Assembly: GCA_044225795.1 (NCBI GenBank)
Contig: JBGAIF010000002.1
Location: 62,001-126,000, forward strand
Origin: Nemorincola sp044225795
GTDB taxonomy: Bacteria; Bacteroidota; Bacteroidia; Chitinophagales; Chitinophagaceae
Direction: 5' to 3'
DNA: 64,000 nucleotides
Shown: in pieces, positions 24,709 through 33,824 of the stretch
Layout of the letters: each line of letters begins with the position of its first letter
Position numbering within the stretch: the first letter of the stretch is position 1
Made by a program: the position numbers and the translations under genes
Notes under the pieces: model-generated
The model's input: the letters and a program-made list of their open reading frames with translations, nothing else
Database searches by the model: none
Told to the model about the DNA's origin: nothing

Positions 24709-26576
24709 CGATGAGAAAAATACTGACCGCACTGCTACTGGCAGTGTCCACACAAACATTCGGGCAAAGCTCCGACCCCAATCTGGGAATAATCCCCGCT
24801 CCTGTATCCGTTAAAAGAGACAAAGGGGAGTTTAAACTTACCCCGGAGACCATCATTTTTGTAGACTCCCCTGACAACAAAGCAGTGAAGTTCTTTGCCG
24901 CATACTTAAAGAAGAATGGGTTTGTTGCATCTATTACCGATATCAATACGATTGATAAAAAAAGAAGAGATTATAAGAATACAATCACATTGTCTCAGAA
25001 TTTCAAGGGGCAGCTACCGCTTGAGGGTTACGAGATGCAGATATCTCCCGACCACGTTACCATTAACGGTCGCTGGGCAGGTATGTTCTATGGCATTCAG
25101 TCGCTGATACAACTGATACACAAATCGCCAAGTGCAGGATATGCCACCGTACCTTGCGGCGTTATAAAGGACTATCCCCGCTTTGCTTATCGCGGCATGC
25201 ACCTGGATGTGGCCAGACATTTCTTTGACGTGGACTTTGTCAAGAAGTATATAGATATCATGGCTTACTACAAGCTCAACAACTTCCACTGGCACCTGAC
25301 AGACGACCAGGGATGGCGCATTGAGATAAAGAAATATCCCAAGCTTACGGAGATAGGCAGCCAGCGCGCACAAACCAAGATAGGCAAGGTGCGTGGAAAT
25401 GATTCCGACCTGTATGATAACACACCATATGGCGGATATTACACCCAGGAACAGATAGCCGAAGTGGTTGCTTATGCCTCAGACCGTTATATCAACATTG
25501 TACCTGAAATTGAGATGCCCGGCCACTCACTCGCATTGATCACTTCTTATCCCGAGACAAGCTGCGACCCCAACAAACAATACAAAGTATTTGAAACGTG
25601 GGGTGTATCTAAGGATGTGCTCTGTCCCAGCGATGAAACCTTTAAGATAGTACAGGGCATATTGAGCGAGGTGATGGAATTATTCCCCGGAAAATACATT
25701 CACATTGGCGGCGACGAATGTCCTAAGGATGCGTGGAAGGCCTCGGCATATTGCCGCCAGTTGATCGCAGAACAGGGGCTTCGCGACGAGAATGGTCTTC
25801 AGAGCTACTTCATCGGACGTATAGAAAAGTATGTCAACTCGCAAGGCCGCAGCATCATCGGCTGGGATGAGATACTGGAAGGGGGACTGGCTCCTAACGC
25901 TACGGTGATGAGCTGGCGCGGGGAAGCTGGTGGCATTGCAGCAGCGCAAATGAACCACGACGTGATCATGACGCCCGGCAGCGGAGGTTTGTACTTCGAT
26001 CACGCGCAAGCCCGGTCAACACAGGAACCGTTGAACATCGGTAGCTTCGCACCAATGTACAAGACATACAATTATGACCCGGTTCCCGCTTCCCTCTCTA
26101 AAGAACAGCAGCAACATGTAATAGGTGTGCAGGCCAACCTCTGGACCGAATACATAGCCACTCCGGCCAAGGCCGAGTATATGCTGTTACCACGTATGCT
26201 TGCTTTATCAGAGATAGCATGGACACAGCAATCGGGAAAGAGCTATAAGAATTTTTCAGAACTGCGTGTTCCGGCACACCTGGCCAAACTGGAGAACATG
26301 GGATATAATTTCCGGGTACCTGTTCCTACGGGTGCATCAGATACCACGATCAATAAGGCTAAGATCAACCTGGACTTCTCCCCGTCTGTAGAAGGCGCAA
26401 AGATATACTACACACTTGACGGCTATACTCCGCGTGAAACAGACCTGCAGATGACCGGGCCCATGCAATTCAATATACCGGCAGGCAAGCACATAGACCT
26501 GCAGGCCATTGAGATAACGCCTGCCGGGAAAAGAAGCATCGTAACAACTGTAAAAATGACCAACGAAGGGAAATAA
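24705..26576 (+). CDS. GH20 beta-N-acetylhexosaminidase
   Basis: 623 residues with a signal peptide (MRKILTALLLAVSTQTFGQ). The start overlaps the GH2 stop by four bases; a second ATG at 24711 is possible. A GH20b domain (~25-150) precedes the catalytic TIM barrel beginning FAYRGMHLDVARHFFD. The Asp-Glu catalytic pair is in HIGGDECPKDAWK, where the aspartate assists substrate-assisted cleavage. NFHWHLTDDQGWRIEIKKYP and VMSWRGEAGG are also conserved. The C-terminal ~80 residues match a CHB_HEX_C-type beta domain (KIYYTLDGYTPRET). It removes terminal beta-GlcNAc or GalNAc from glycans or chito-oligosaccharides. Last gene of the operon, followed by a terminator. Confidence 0.96.
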   Translation: MTMRKILTALLLAVSTQTFGQSSDPNLGIIPAPVSVKRDKGEFKLTPETIIFVDSPDNKAVKFFAAYLKKNGFVASITDINTIDKKRRDYKNTITLSQNFKGQLPLEGYEMQISPDHVTINGRWAGMFYGIQSLIQLIHKSPSAGYATVPCGVIKDYPRFAYRGMHLDVARHFFDVDFVKKYIDIMAYYKLNNFHWHLTDDQGWRIEIKKYPKLTEIGSQRAQTKIGKVRGNDSDLYDNTPYGGYYTQEQIAEVVAYASDRYINIVPEIEMPGHSLALITSYPETSCDPNKQYKVFETWGVSKDVLCPSDETFKIVQGILSEVMELFPGKYIHIGGDECPKDAWKASAYCRQLIAEQGLRDENGLQSYFIGRIEKYVNSQGRSIIGWDEILEGGLAPNATVMSWRGEAGGIAAAQMNHDVIMTPGSGGLYFDHAQARSTQEPLNIGSFAPMYKTYNYDPVPASLSKEQQQHVIGVQANLWTEYIATPAKAEYMLLPRMLALSEIAWTQQSGKSYKNFSELRVPAHLAKLENMGYNFRVPVPTGASDTTINKAKINLDFSPSVEGAKIYYTLDGYTPRETDLQMTGPMQFNIPAGKHIDLQAIEITPAGKRSIVTTVKMTNEGK

Positions 26577-26592
26577 TAATACCCCACTAAAT

Positions 26593-26622
26593 AAAAAGGC
26601 GCCGTGATCGCGGCGCCTTTTT
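26593..26622 (+). terminator. Bidirectional terminator after GH20
   Basis: AAAAAGGCGCCG-TGATCG-CGGCGCCTTTTT hairpin with A and T runs on both sides, between the convergent ends of the GH20 gene and the OmpA-like gene. It probably ends both transcripts. Confidence 0.85.
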
Positions 26623-27463
26623 ATTTGCTCATAATGCGCATCTCTACCCTCCTGTTCTTCTCCTTATCTTCCTCGGTAAGTTCAGGATAAACATCTGGAG
26701 CTGAGGCCCCGAGGCCTATATAGCTGAGCCTGTCGCGACTGATATTGTTCTTCAGCAAAAAATCATACACCGCCTTAGCCCTCGTCCAGGACAGCCTGCC
26801 TCCGGTGGTCTTATCATGGCCATCCAGCTTGCTCGTAGGCTCCAGGCAGCAGATATGCCCTTCTATCCTGATCTTCACCGTAGGATTCTTTACCATAAAA
26901 TCAAGCAATTGCCGCAACACTGTATTCGACTTTTCCAGGAATATGGAAGAAGCATCCTCAAAAAGAATATTGAGCGGGTATGCGGTATTGACTTTCAGAG
27001 AGGACGTTGGCGGCATGGTCGTCCTTGTTCCTTTCTTTCTCGCCAGTGCGGCAGAGTCCACCTTACGCACCTTGTCTATGATGATCTGCACTTTACGGTC
27101 CCTGTCATAGCCCTGCATGCCACTAACAGGAGAACGATCTATCTTCCCCTTACCTATACATAACTTGATATCCTTTTCATCAAAACCTGACGATACCAGG
27201 TATTTAAGCACATTGCGTGCCCTCCGTGTAGATAGTGTATCATTGAACCCATGGCCGCCGACATAATCGGCATAACCGAGTATAGTAAGTTTCTGACCAT
27301 GCAGTAACAAAGCATTAAAAATGAGGTTGTCTATATAATTTGTTGCCTGCTTGCTGAGCCTGGGGGCTCCAAATGCAAAATATACCTGGAATGTATCTGT
27401 GCGCTGGGCCACCGCCACAACGCTACTCATGAAAAAACAACAAACCAGTAATAAGGTTCTCAT
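26621..27463 (-). CDS. Tandem OmpA-domain protein (copy 2 of pair)
   Basis: 280 residues with a signal peptide (LLLVCCFFMSSVVAVAQ). Two OmpA-like peptidoglycan-binding domains follow without a beta-barrel: ~22-135 (GYADYVGGHGFNDTLSTRRA) and ~160-280 (GHICCLEPTSKLDG, then RLSWTRAKAVYDFLLKN). It is a close paralogue of the gene 8 bases upstream (27472-28407), sharing the IEGHICC motif and the C-terminus RIMSK. The pair is divergent from a GldN-like gene. Such proteins may bridge an envelope machine to the cell wall, but no partner is proven. The linker is shorter than in the paralogue. Confidence 0.85.
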   Translation of the reverse strand: MRTLLLVCCFFMSSVVAVAQRTDTFQVYFAFGAPRLSKQATNYIDNLIFNALLLHGQKLTILGYADYVGGHGFNDTLSTRRARNVLKYLVSSGFDEKDIKLCIGKGKIDRSPVSGMQGYDRDRKVQIIIDKVRKVDSAALARKKGTRTTMPPTSSLKVNTAYPLNILFEDASSIFLEKSNTVLRQLLDFMVKNPTVKIRIEGHICCLEPTSKLDGHDKTTGGRLSWTRAKAVYDFLLKNNISRDRLSYIGLGASAPDVYPELTEEDKEKNRRVEMRIMSK

Positions 27464-27471
27464 GTATTAAG

Positions 27472-28407
27472 TTACTTACTCATTATTCTTATCACCACAC
27501 GCCTGTTTCGCTCCCTGTCCTCTTCTTTTAGCTCCGGGTACACCAACGGGTCATTAGACCCTACCCCTATATACCTGAGCCTGCTGGCACTGATACCATT
27601 GTTGAGCAGGAAATCGTAGATCGTCTTAGCCCTCGCCCATGATGTAGCCATACCGTCATCCAGGGATTCTTTCGATGCTCCTTCACGGGCATAGCGGCAA
27701 CAGATATGCCCTTCCACCTGTATATTCACTGTCGGGTTTGCCTTCATGAACTCAAGCAACTGATCTACCACAGGGTAAGATTTTGCAAGAACTATTGCCT
27801 GGTTGTTCTCAAACAATATATTCAGCGCGAATGTTGCGTTCACCCTTACCTGCTCTACCGGAATTGCCTCTACCGGCATCGCCGGAACAGTATCTTTCTT
27901 AGGAGGCGGAGGCTTGGGGAGCTCTTTTTTAGGGGCTTGCACCGGCACCACTTCTTTCTTCGGCTTTTCAACAATGGGTGCCGGCATTTTCATTGCCTCC
28001 CGGTCTATGATGATCTCTACCTTACGGTCCTCATTATTGCCCTTGTTGCCATTTGCAGGCACCCTGCTCACCTTGCCTTTTCCAAGACAAAGCCTGACAT
28101 CACTCTTATTGAAACCACCCATGTTCACAAGGTAGTCCAGTACCGCGTTGGCCCGTTTTGCGGAAAGTGCATCGTTGTAAGCATTATCACCCACATAATC
28201 AGCGTACCCGAGCACCACCAGCTTCTGCCCGTGAATAAGTATATCACGGAAGATCATCTGGTCTATGAAATCGCTGGCTTGTTTGGTGAGCTTGGCATCA
28301 TTCAGCGGAAAGTACACTTCAAAAGTATCCCGTGTTACCTGGGCATGACCAACCACTGCTGTCGAAAACAACAGGACACAAAGCACTATGTATGTAAACC
28401 TCATCAT
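27472..28407 (-). CDS. Tandem OmpA-domain protein (copy 1 of pair)
   Basis: 311 residues, exported (MRFTYIVLCVLLFSTAVVGHAQ). The first OmpA-like domain (~25-135) contains LGYADYVGDNAYNDALSAKRA. A Pro/Lys-rich linker (PKKELPKPPPPKKD) and a second OmpA-like domain (VEGHICCRYAREG, then SWARAKTIYDFLLNNGI) complete the protein. Each domain keeps the RA-type residues of diaminopimelate binding, though glycines vary. The paralogue at 26621 is 8 bases downstream, so one operon is likely. The promoter is in the 80-base gap to the divergent GldN-like gene. Confidence 0.85.
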   Translation of the reverse strand: MMRFTYIVLCVLLFSTAVVGHAQVTRDTFEVYFPLNDAKLTKQASDFIDQMIFRDILIHGQKLVVLGYADYVGDNAYNDALSAKRANAVLDYLVNMGGFNKSDVRLCLGKGKVSRVPANGNKGNNEDRKVEIIIDREAMKMPAPIVEKPKKEVVPVQAPKKELPKPPPPKKDTVPAMPVEAIPVEQVRVNATFALNILFENNQAIVLAKSYPVVDQLLEFMKANPTVNIQVEGHICCRYAREGASKESLDDGMATSWARAKTIYDFLLNNGISASRLRYIGVGSNDPLVYPELKEEDRERNRRVVIRIMSK

Positions 28408-28487
28408 TGATAAAACGGGGGGACAAATATATCATATGTATTGCATTTAACATTACGGCTACTTATATTTATAGAAATAATTCAGCT

Positions 28488-29666
28488 ATGAAAATGCGAT
28501 TCCTGCTGGCATTTGTCGTTTTGTCCTTTTGGGCGCATGCACAGACCGGTCAAATATGGAAGAAAACCGTCTATAGGGAAATAGAACTTGTTCCGGACGA
28601 ACATGCGAATAAGGTAGTAGCCGGAGACCTCGCTCGTTTTGTGGCAAAAGAACTGGCAAAGGGTACTATTAATGTTTACAGTTCCTATGAATACGGATTG
28701 ACAGGCCTGCTTAACAAAGAAAACATAAAGGAACGCACCGAACCTAAAATTGATACGGTCATCATCATTGATCCTGTTTCCGGTGCGGAGAACAGAAAGA
28801 TCATCAAAAATGATCTGGATTATGAAAGTGTGCACCGATACCGCATTGTGGAGAGTTGGTCTTTCAACTGTGCCACGGGAAAAACAGATATACAACTCCT
28901 GGCAGTGGCACCGATCAAAGAAAGCTTCTGGAAACACAATGGTTTCCAGGGATCATCTCCGTGGTTCTGGCTCTCCTATACTGACATGCATAAAATATTC
29001 GCTGCTTATGAACAAACCCACAAGGAAAGTAAATTCGCGGATCTGTTGCTCCGGGACTATGTGCAACCCGGGGCTACACCCGACCACAACGGCAAGACAT
29101 ACAGCGCCAATGTGTTGCGCCTGATAGACCTGCACGAAACAATCGATACGGTGCAGCACCATCTCACCGATATAGCACAGGACACAAGCCTTACAGATCA
29201 TTTCTGCAATGAATTTGCGTTTAACGCCCGCGGATATGATTCTGCGCTGGCTGTAAGTTTTAAACCGGATACTCCTGCTTTGGAGAAAGACATTTTCATG
29301 GAAAATGCAGCCGTTGATACGACAATAATCCTGGACCCGATAACAGGCAAAGAAACGGTTAAGATAATAAGGTTGAGCGGGTTTATACGCGCCAAAAACA
29401 AGCCACTCAGAATACATGAACGCTGGCAGTTTGATGCCGGATCGGGGAAATTAAGTATCAGCATTGCGGGGATATCCATGACAACGTCATATGAACAAAC
29501 CAAAAATGAACGTGTTCTTTCATATATTTTTTGCGCGCCCTACAACCTCGCTTTAGTTCCTATAGAAAGACATGCTGCCGCACACCCTAAGAACAATTTC
29601 TTTCTTTGCCTGTGGGACAACTACTTCCTATCTGACGATAAACCCATGATATTGCGTAAAAACTAA
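28488..29666 (+). CDS. GldN-like protein with two modules
   Basis: From the ATG at 28488 (MKMRFLLAFVVLSFWAHAQ, signal peptide) the protein has 392 residues; the frame opens further upstream, but the signal peptide decides the start. Two similar segments are visible: DTVIIIDPVSGAENRKII with VESWSFNCATGKTDIQLLAV, and DTTIILDPITGKETVKII with HERWQFDAGSGKLSISIAGI. Together with WFWLSYTDMHKIFAAYE they recall GldN/PorN, a T9SS ring component paired with lipoprotein GldK. The genuine gldKLMN neighbours are absent, so this is a divergent paralogue of unknown role. It may cooperate with the two divergent OmpA proteins. Assignment is tentative. Confidence 0.55.
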   Translation: MKMRFLLAFVVLSFWAHAQTGQIWKKTVYREIELVPDEHANKVVAGDLARFVAKELAKGTINVYSSYEYGLTGLLNKENIKERTEPKIDTVIIIDPVSGAENRKIIKNDLDYESVHRYRIVESWSFNCATGKTDIQLLAVAPIKESFWKHNGFQGSSPWFWLSYTDMHKIFAAYEQTHKESKFADLLLRDYVQPGATPDHNGKTYSANVLRLIDLHETIDTVQHHLTDIAQDTSLTDHFCNEFAFNARGYDSALAVSFKPDTPALEKDIFMENAAVDTTIILDPITGKETVKIIRLSGFIRAKNKPLRIHERWQFDAGSGKLSISIAGISMTTSYEQTKNERVLSYIFCAPYNLALVPIERHAAAHPKNNFFLCLWDNYFLSDDKPMILRKN

Positions 29667-29717
29667 AGCACATTGCCTGCAATAGCCAATTCAAGCTAAA
29701 TCATATATCTTGCACCC

Positions 29718-30551
29718 ATGGTAAATGTAGGTCAGTACAATACACTCAAGGTGGTGAAACAGGTGGACTTCGGCATGTATCTCGACGGAGACGGCGAAGA
29801 AATTCTGCTGCCAAAGCGGTATGTACCCAAGGACCTGCAGGTAGATGATGAGATCACCGTATTTATCTACCACGATAATGAAGGACGACTCATTGCCACT
29901 ACCGATAAGCCTGTAGCTGCCGTGGGCGAGATAGCCATGATGGAGGTTGCAGATACAAATCCCCAGGGCGCGTTCCTGAAATGGGGCATCATGAAGGACG
30001 TGTTCGTGCCTATATCCCAGCAGGAAAAGCGTATGCGCCAGGGAGATAAACGGTTAGTGCGGCTGTACATAGACGAGCGTACAGGAAGAGTTACCGCGAC
30101 AGAGAAAATAGATAAGTTCCTCAGCAATTACGAATTGACCGTAAAAGAGAAAGACCCGGTGGATATAGTTGTGTATCAGCAGACAGATATAGGATACAAG
30201 GTGATCATAAACAGCCGGCATCTCGGAGTGCTGCACTACAACGAGGTGTTCAGGGAGCTGGAACCGGGCGATAAGCTGAAAGGGTTTGTGAAGACCATTC
30301 GCCCAGACCATAAAATAGATGTGTCGCCCGGCAGCATGGGCTATACACGTGTGGCCGACGAAGAAACGCATATCCTCGACCTGCTCAGAAACAATGACGG
30401 CTACCTGCCCTACAACGACAAATCAGGACCTGAGGATATCTATGCCTTCTTTGGCATGAGCAAGAAAACATTTAAGATGGTGCTGGGCGCGCTCTACAAA
30501 AAGCGCCTCATCACATTTACACAAACGGGCACTAAGCTCAGCGATCAATAG
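29718..30551 (+). CDS. CvfB-like S1 RNA-binding protein
   Basis: 277 residues, cytoplasmic. It resembles CvfB/YitL: several S1-type beta-barrels (residues ~3-63 with GMYLDGDGEEILLPKRYVP, ~70-140 with FLKWGIMKDVFVPISQQEKR, and ~150-215 with GYKVIINSRHLGVLHYNEVF) and a C-terminal winged helix (YAFFGMSKKTFKMVLGALYK). CvfB-type proteins bind RNA and affect virulence or stress genes in Gram-positive bacteria. Homologues are common in Bacteroidota with unknown targets. The ATG at 29718 gives a complete first S1 domain. Its last codons overlap the end of the convergent M43 protease gene by seven bases. Confidence 0.88.
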   Translation: MVNVGQYNTLKVVKQVDFGMYLDGDGEEILLPKRYVPKDLQVDDEITVFIYHDNEGRLIATTDKPVAAVGEIAMMEVADTNPQGAFLKWGIMKDVFVPISQQEKRMRQGDKRLVRLYIDERTGRVTATEKIDKFLSNYELTVKEKDPVDIVVYQQTDIGYKVIINSRHLGVLHYNEVFRELEPGDKLKGFVKTIRPDHKIDVSPGSMGYTRVADEETHILDLLRNNDGYLPYNDKSGPEDIYAFFGMSKKTFKMVLGALYKKRLITFTQTGTKLSDQ

Positions 30552-32665
30552 CTTAGCGCAATTCGCTTAACAAACACTTCATTACCCGAAATGATCTTTG
30601 TGATGTAATTACCTGCCGGCAATCCCATGCCGTGCATATCTACTCCATCTGTGATGTTGTCAGTGCTCATCAGTATTCGCCCGGCCATGTCATACAACTG
30701 TACAACGTCGCCTGCCCCAACGCCAGAGAAATAGACCACTCCCGTTGTGGGATTAGGATATACCGTCACCTCTCGTTGCACTTTCATTGTTTCCTGCGCC
30801 AATGGTACTCCGCAAACGGAACCTGCAACTACAGCCGTATTAGGGCGGTTGCAGTACTGGTATTCCAGCAATGTGACACCTGCAGAAGAGGAAACAGATA
30901 TCTTCATCCACCCGTAGTAATAATCGTTACCGGCCTGCATCCTGAATCCCACATAACCCGTTTGTCCGTCCAGCGCGGTGTAGGTAGGGTCATACAGTAC
31001 CCCCTGCATACCACCTGCCCGCCAGGTTGTAGATGGCCCTATGTTTGTTCCCGAAGGGAGAAATATCACGTTATCGCTACTGCTGCCTGTTGTGGTTATG
31101 GCACGTCCGTAATTCTCAAGAAGGTATTTACCTGCATTATATTGCAATCCGTAGAACCGTGGTATTGGTCCCGAGAGCTCCAGTTTATTCCATGTAGATG
31201 TGGACGTTGTGGTCAGGTTAGGCGCATCACAGGTATAGGTCCACGGGTCTTTGAAATTGATGGTAAAGGTCTTGGTATAATTGGTGATAGCCGAAGCACC
31301 GCCACCGGTTATAGCCGCATCTTTAAAGGTAAGCGTCATATTACTTACGGAGTTTGCCCACGCGTGAGCGGTAGCGTTACCACTTAGAGTAAGCGTGGCA
31401 CTTTTCCCGTCTGCGGCAGTGGCAATGGCTGCAGTAAGGCCTGCGGGTACATTGATCAGCGTATAATCGGTGCCGGCAGTAAGTGTTGCTCCGGTCTTTG
31501 CGAACTGAACACCCGCACAAGCATATATCTTAACAGGGGGAGCTTCAATGCTACCGTCATTATTATCGTCCTCATTGAGTATGGTCTTGCTGTAGGCAAA
31601 GAATTTTGTTGCCGTCACACAGGCATTTGTACTTGTAGGGCTGAGCACGCCTGTTGCCACCAGGTTATCATATTGCCACAGGGAGAACCTTGCCACATGC
31701 ATGGCCGCTGCCTCCATACGGGTATTCTGATCCATGGTAAAGTTCTTATAGCAGGTAGTATTGTAGTCCATGTAATTCTCACCATTGATCAGCCCGCTGC
31801 ACTTGGTAGCAGAGCAACCGGCAGCCGATACATCCGTAGGGGGCGTATCGGCACAATAATCGCCCGGGCCGCCACAGGATGTACCGTCGAACGTATGTAT
31901 GAGGTTCATATAGTGGCCTGCTTCGTGCGTGAATGTCTCGTTGAATTCAAGGTCGCCATACGATGATCCTCCCGACCCGAGGTACACATAATTATAGACC
32001 ATCCTGGCGGTCTGCGAATCGGTCATGGTGCTATTGGGATACCAGCACACACCTGAATTGTTGGTCACGCCATCACAATACAGGTCATTCATTACATAAA
32101 TATTGAAGTACTTGGTGTTATCCCATGCGCAGGATCTTATCTCGTGATCATAACCGGTACCGTTTCCAAAACCCGATTGTTTGTCCTTGTAGTAGATCAC
32201 ACCTGTTGTTGGGTTGCCCTTGGGGTCTGTCTGTGCCAGTTTCCATCTGAACTTGGTGTACGACTTGACACCGGCGAACGAAGAGTTCACGGTAGTATAG
32301 TCAACGTCCGCGCCCGCAAAAGTTACATTGAGGTCATTGATCGCATAGTTGATCTGGCTCATAGGTACGCCGGCGCTCCCGTTCGGGTGAAACACATGCA
32401 TTACTATCGGTATGGTAACAACACAGGTGGTATCAGGCAAACCGGTGGTCTTGCGGGCTGCATAATTATCGGTGAACAACTGAAGCGCCTGAACCTCTGC
32501 GGCATGGTCCCTGGCATAAGATGCCAATTGCGAGATCTCGGCATTGAGCCCTTTATCCGGCGAAAGCTGCGGTTGGGATGACGGAGCCATGTTCTGGGCG
32601 TAGGTAGTGCCGCCAATTATGGCCGGCAATATGATGCCGGCAACAAAAAAACAAATTCTATTCAT
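30545..32665 (-). CDS. M43 (pappalysin-like) zinc metalloprotease, T9SS cargo
   Basis: 706 residues: signal peptide (CFFVAGIILPAIIGGTTYAQ), metzincin catalytic domain (~75-330), beta-rich domains, and a C-terminal T9SS type A sorting domain (VTVYPNPTTGVVYFSG to FVKRIALSY). The zinc motif is HEAGHYMNLIHTFDG, which keeps all three histidines and the glutamate, but the usual glycine of HExxHxxGxxH is asparagine. The Met-turn is NYMDYNT, and the pappalysin cysteine pairs are visible (SCGGPGDYCADTPP). It is secreted through the outer membrane and either surface-attached or released. It probably degrades extracellular protein. Convergent with the CvfB-like gene. Confidence 0.9.
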   Translation of the reverse strand: MNRICFFVAGIILPAIIGGTTYAQNMAPSSQPQLSPDKGLNAEISQLASYARDHAAEVQALQLFTDNYAARKTTGLPDTTCVVTIPIVMHVFHPNGSAGVPMSQINYAINDLNVTFAGADVDYTTVNSSFAGVKSYTKFRWKLAQTDPKGNPTTGVIYYKDKQSGFGNGTGYDHEIRSCAWDNTKYFNIYVMNDLYCDGVTNNSGVCWYPNSTMTDSQTARMVYNYVYLGSGGSSYGDLEFNETFTHEAGHYMNLIHTFDGTSCGGPGDYCADTPPTDVSAAGCSATKCSGLINGENYMDYNTTCYKNFTMDQNTRMEAAAMHVARFSLWQYDNLVATGVLSPTSTNACVTATKFFAYSKTILNEDDNNDGSIEAPPVKIYACAGVQFAKTGATLTAGTDYTLINVPAGLTAAIATAADGKSATLTLSGNATAHAWANSVSNMTLTFKDAAITGGGASAITNYTKTFTINFKDPWTYTCDAPNLTTTSTSTWNKLELSGPIPRFYGLQYNAGKYLLENYGRAITTTGSSSDNVIFLPSGTNIGPSTTWRAGGMQGVLYDPTYTALDGQTGYVGFRMQAGNDYYYGWMKISVSSSAGVTLLEYQYCNRPNTAVVAGSVCGVPLAQETMKVQREVTVYPNPTTGVVYFSGVGAGDVVQLYDMAGRILMSTDNITDGVDMHGMGLPAGNYITKIISGNEVFVKRIALSY

Positions 32666-32783
32666 GCAGGATTATTTGCGTATGTAAGTTACTATATTAT
32701 TGATACATCGTCCAAAATGCCTTCTATGTTACCATGTTCACATAAAAAAAGCAACATACCATATATCTTTCTAAATTAGCGGC

Positions 32784-33824
32784 ATGGCTGCTAAAAAGAA
32801 GAAGAAGAACAGTTCGAACGGGTTGCGGAATGTGGCCATTGTCATTTTGCTTATCGGTATCATTGCCGCTTACAAAACATTTGGCCCGGCTACAGGCTCT
32901 TTTACAAAGGGTGAGTACCTGTATATACATACCGGTGCAGATTACGGGCAAATGACCATTGCATTACAGGAAGGCGGATTTATATCTGACATGTTCACCT
33001 TCGGCATACTGGCTAATGTGGCAAAACTACCCGCGCATATTCATCCGGGCAGGTATAGGATAACCGAAGGCATGAGCAATTACAACATCATCCGCATGTT
33101 ACGCTCCGGCAGGCAGTCCCCTGTCAAGATAGTCATCAACCGCTTACGCCGAAAACAGGATCTCGTGACGCTCTTATGCAGCAATCTCGAAGCAGACTCA
33201 ACGGCAATGCACCAGCTATTGCAGGACAATGGTTTCCTTTCAGAATTCGGGCTTGACACCAATACAGCCATGTGCGCCATCCTCCCGGATACTTACGACT
33301 TCTTCTGGAATACCTCTTCTGAAAAAGCATTCCGGAAGATCGCCAGAAATTACACCCGTTTCTGGGACGACGACCGCAAAGCCCAGGCCAAGGCACAATC
33401 GCTCAGTCCCGTGCAGGTGATGATAATCGCCTCTATTGTAGATGAAGAAACCAATATGCCTGATGATAAGCCTAAAATAGCCAGTGTATATATCAACAGG
33501 TATCACATCAACATGCGCCTGCAGGCCGATCCGACGATCAAGTTCGCTGTTGGCGATTTTACGATAAGGCGTGTTGCCGGGCCAATGCTGCAAAACCCAT
33601 CACCCTACAATACTTACCTGTATGCAGGGTTGCCTCCCGGCCCAATATGCACGCCTTCACTGGCATCTGTAGAGGCTGTGCTGCATGCACCAAGATCTAA
33701 CTTCCTCTATTTCTGCGCTAAAGATGATTTCAGCGGCCATTCCGTTTTTGCGTCTTCCTATGATGAGCAGATAAAAAATGCACGAGCCTATCAAAAAGCA
33801 TTGGATGCACGAGGTATTCACTAA
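32784..33824 (+). CDS. mltG: Endolytic murein transglycosylase MltG
   Basis: 346 residues. A Lys-rich cytoplasmic start (AAKKKKKNSSN) is followed by one membrane helix (~18-36, VAIVILLIGIIAAYKTF), a LysM-like region (~40-120), and the YceG catalytic domain. The catalytic glutamate is in IASIVDEETNMPDD; LPDTYDFFWNT, LQADPTIKFAVG, NTYLYAGLPPGPICTPS and FCAKDDFSGHSVFA are the usual conserved blocks. It cleaves nascent glycan strands in the periplasm and is thought to set chain length. The isoleucine-proline GLPPGPI motif is intact. Its stop overlaps the end of a convergent small membrane protein gene. Confidence 0.95.
   Translation: MAAKKKKKNSSNGLRNVAIVILLIGIIAAYKTFGPATGSFTKGEYLYIHTGADYGQMTIALQEGGFISDMFTFGILANVAKLPAHIHPGRYRITEGMSNYNIIRMLRSGRQSPVKIVINRLRRKQDLVTLLCSNLEADSTAMHQLLQDNGFLSEFGLDTNTAMCAILPDTYDFFWNTSSEKAFRKIARNYTRFWDDDRKAQAKAQSLSPVQVMIIASIVDEETNMPDDKPKIASVYINRYHINMRLQADPTIKFAVGDFTIRRVAGPMLQNPSPYNTYLYAGLPPGPICTPSLASVEAVLHAPRSNFLYFCAKDDFSGHSVFASSYDEQIKNARAYQKALDARGIH

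Noticed and set aside
28407..28487. Upstream extension of the GldN-like frame to 28407
   Set aside because: The added residues lack protein character, and the signal peptide begins at 28488.
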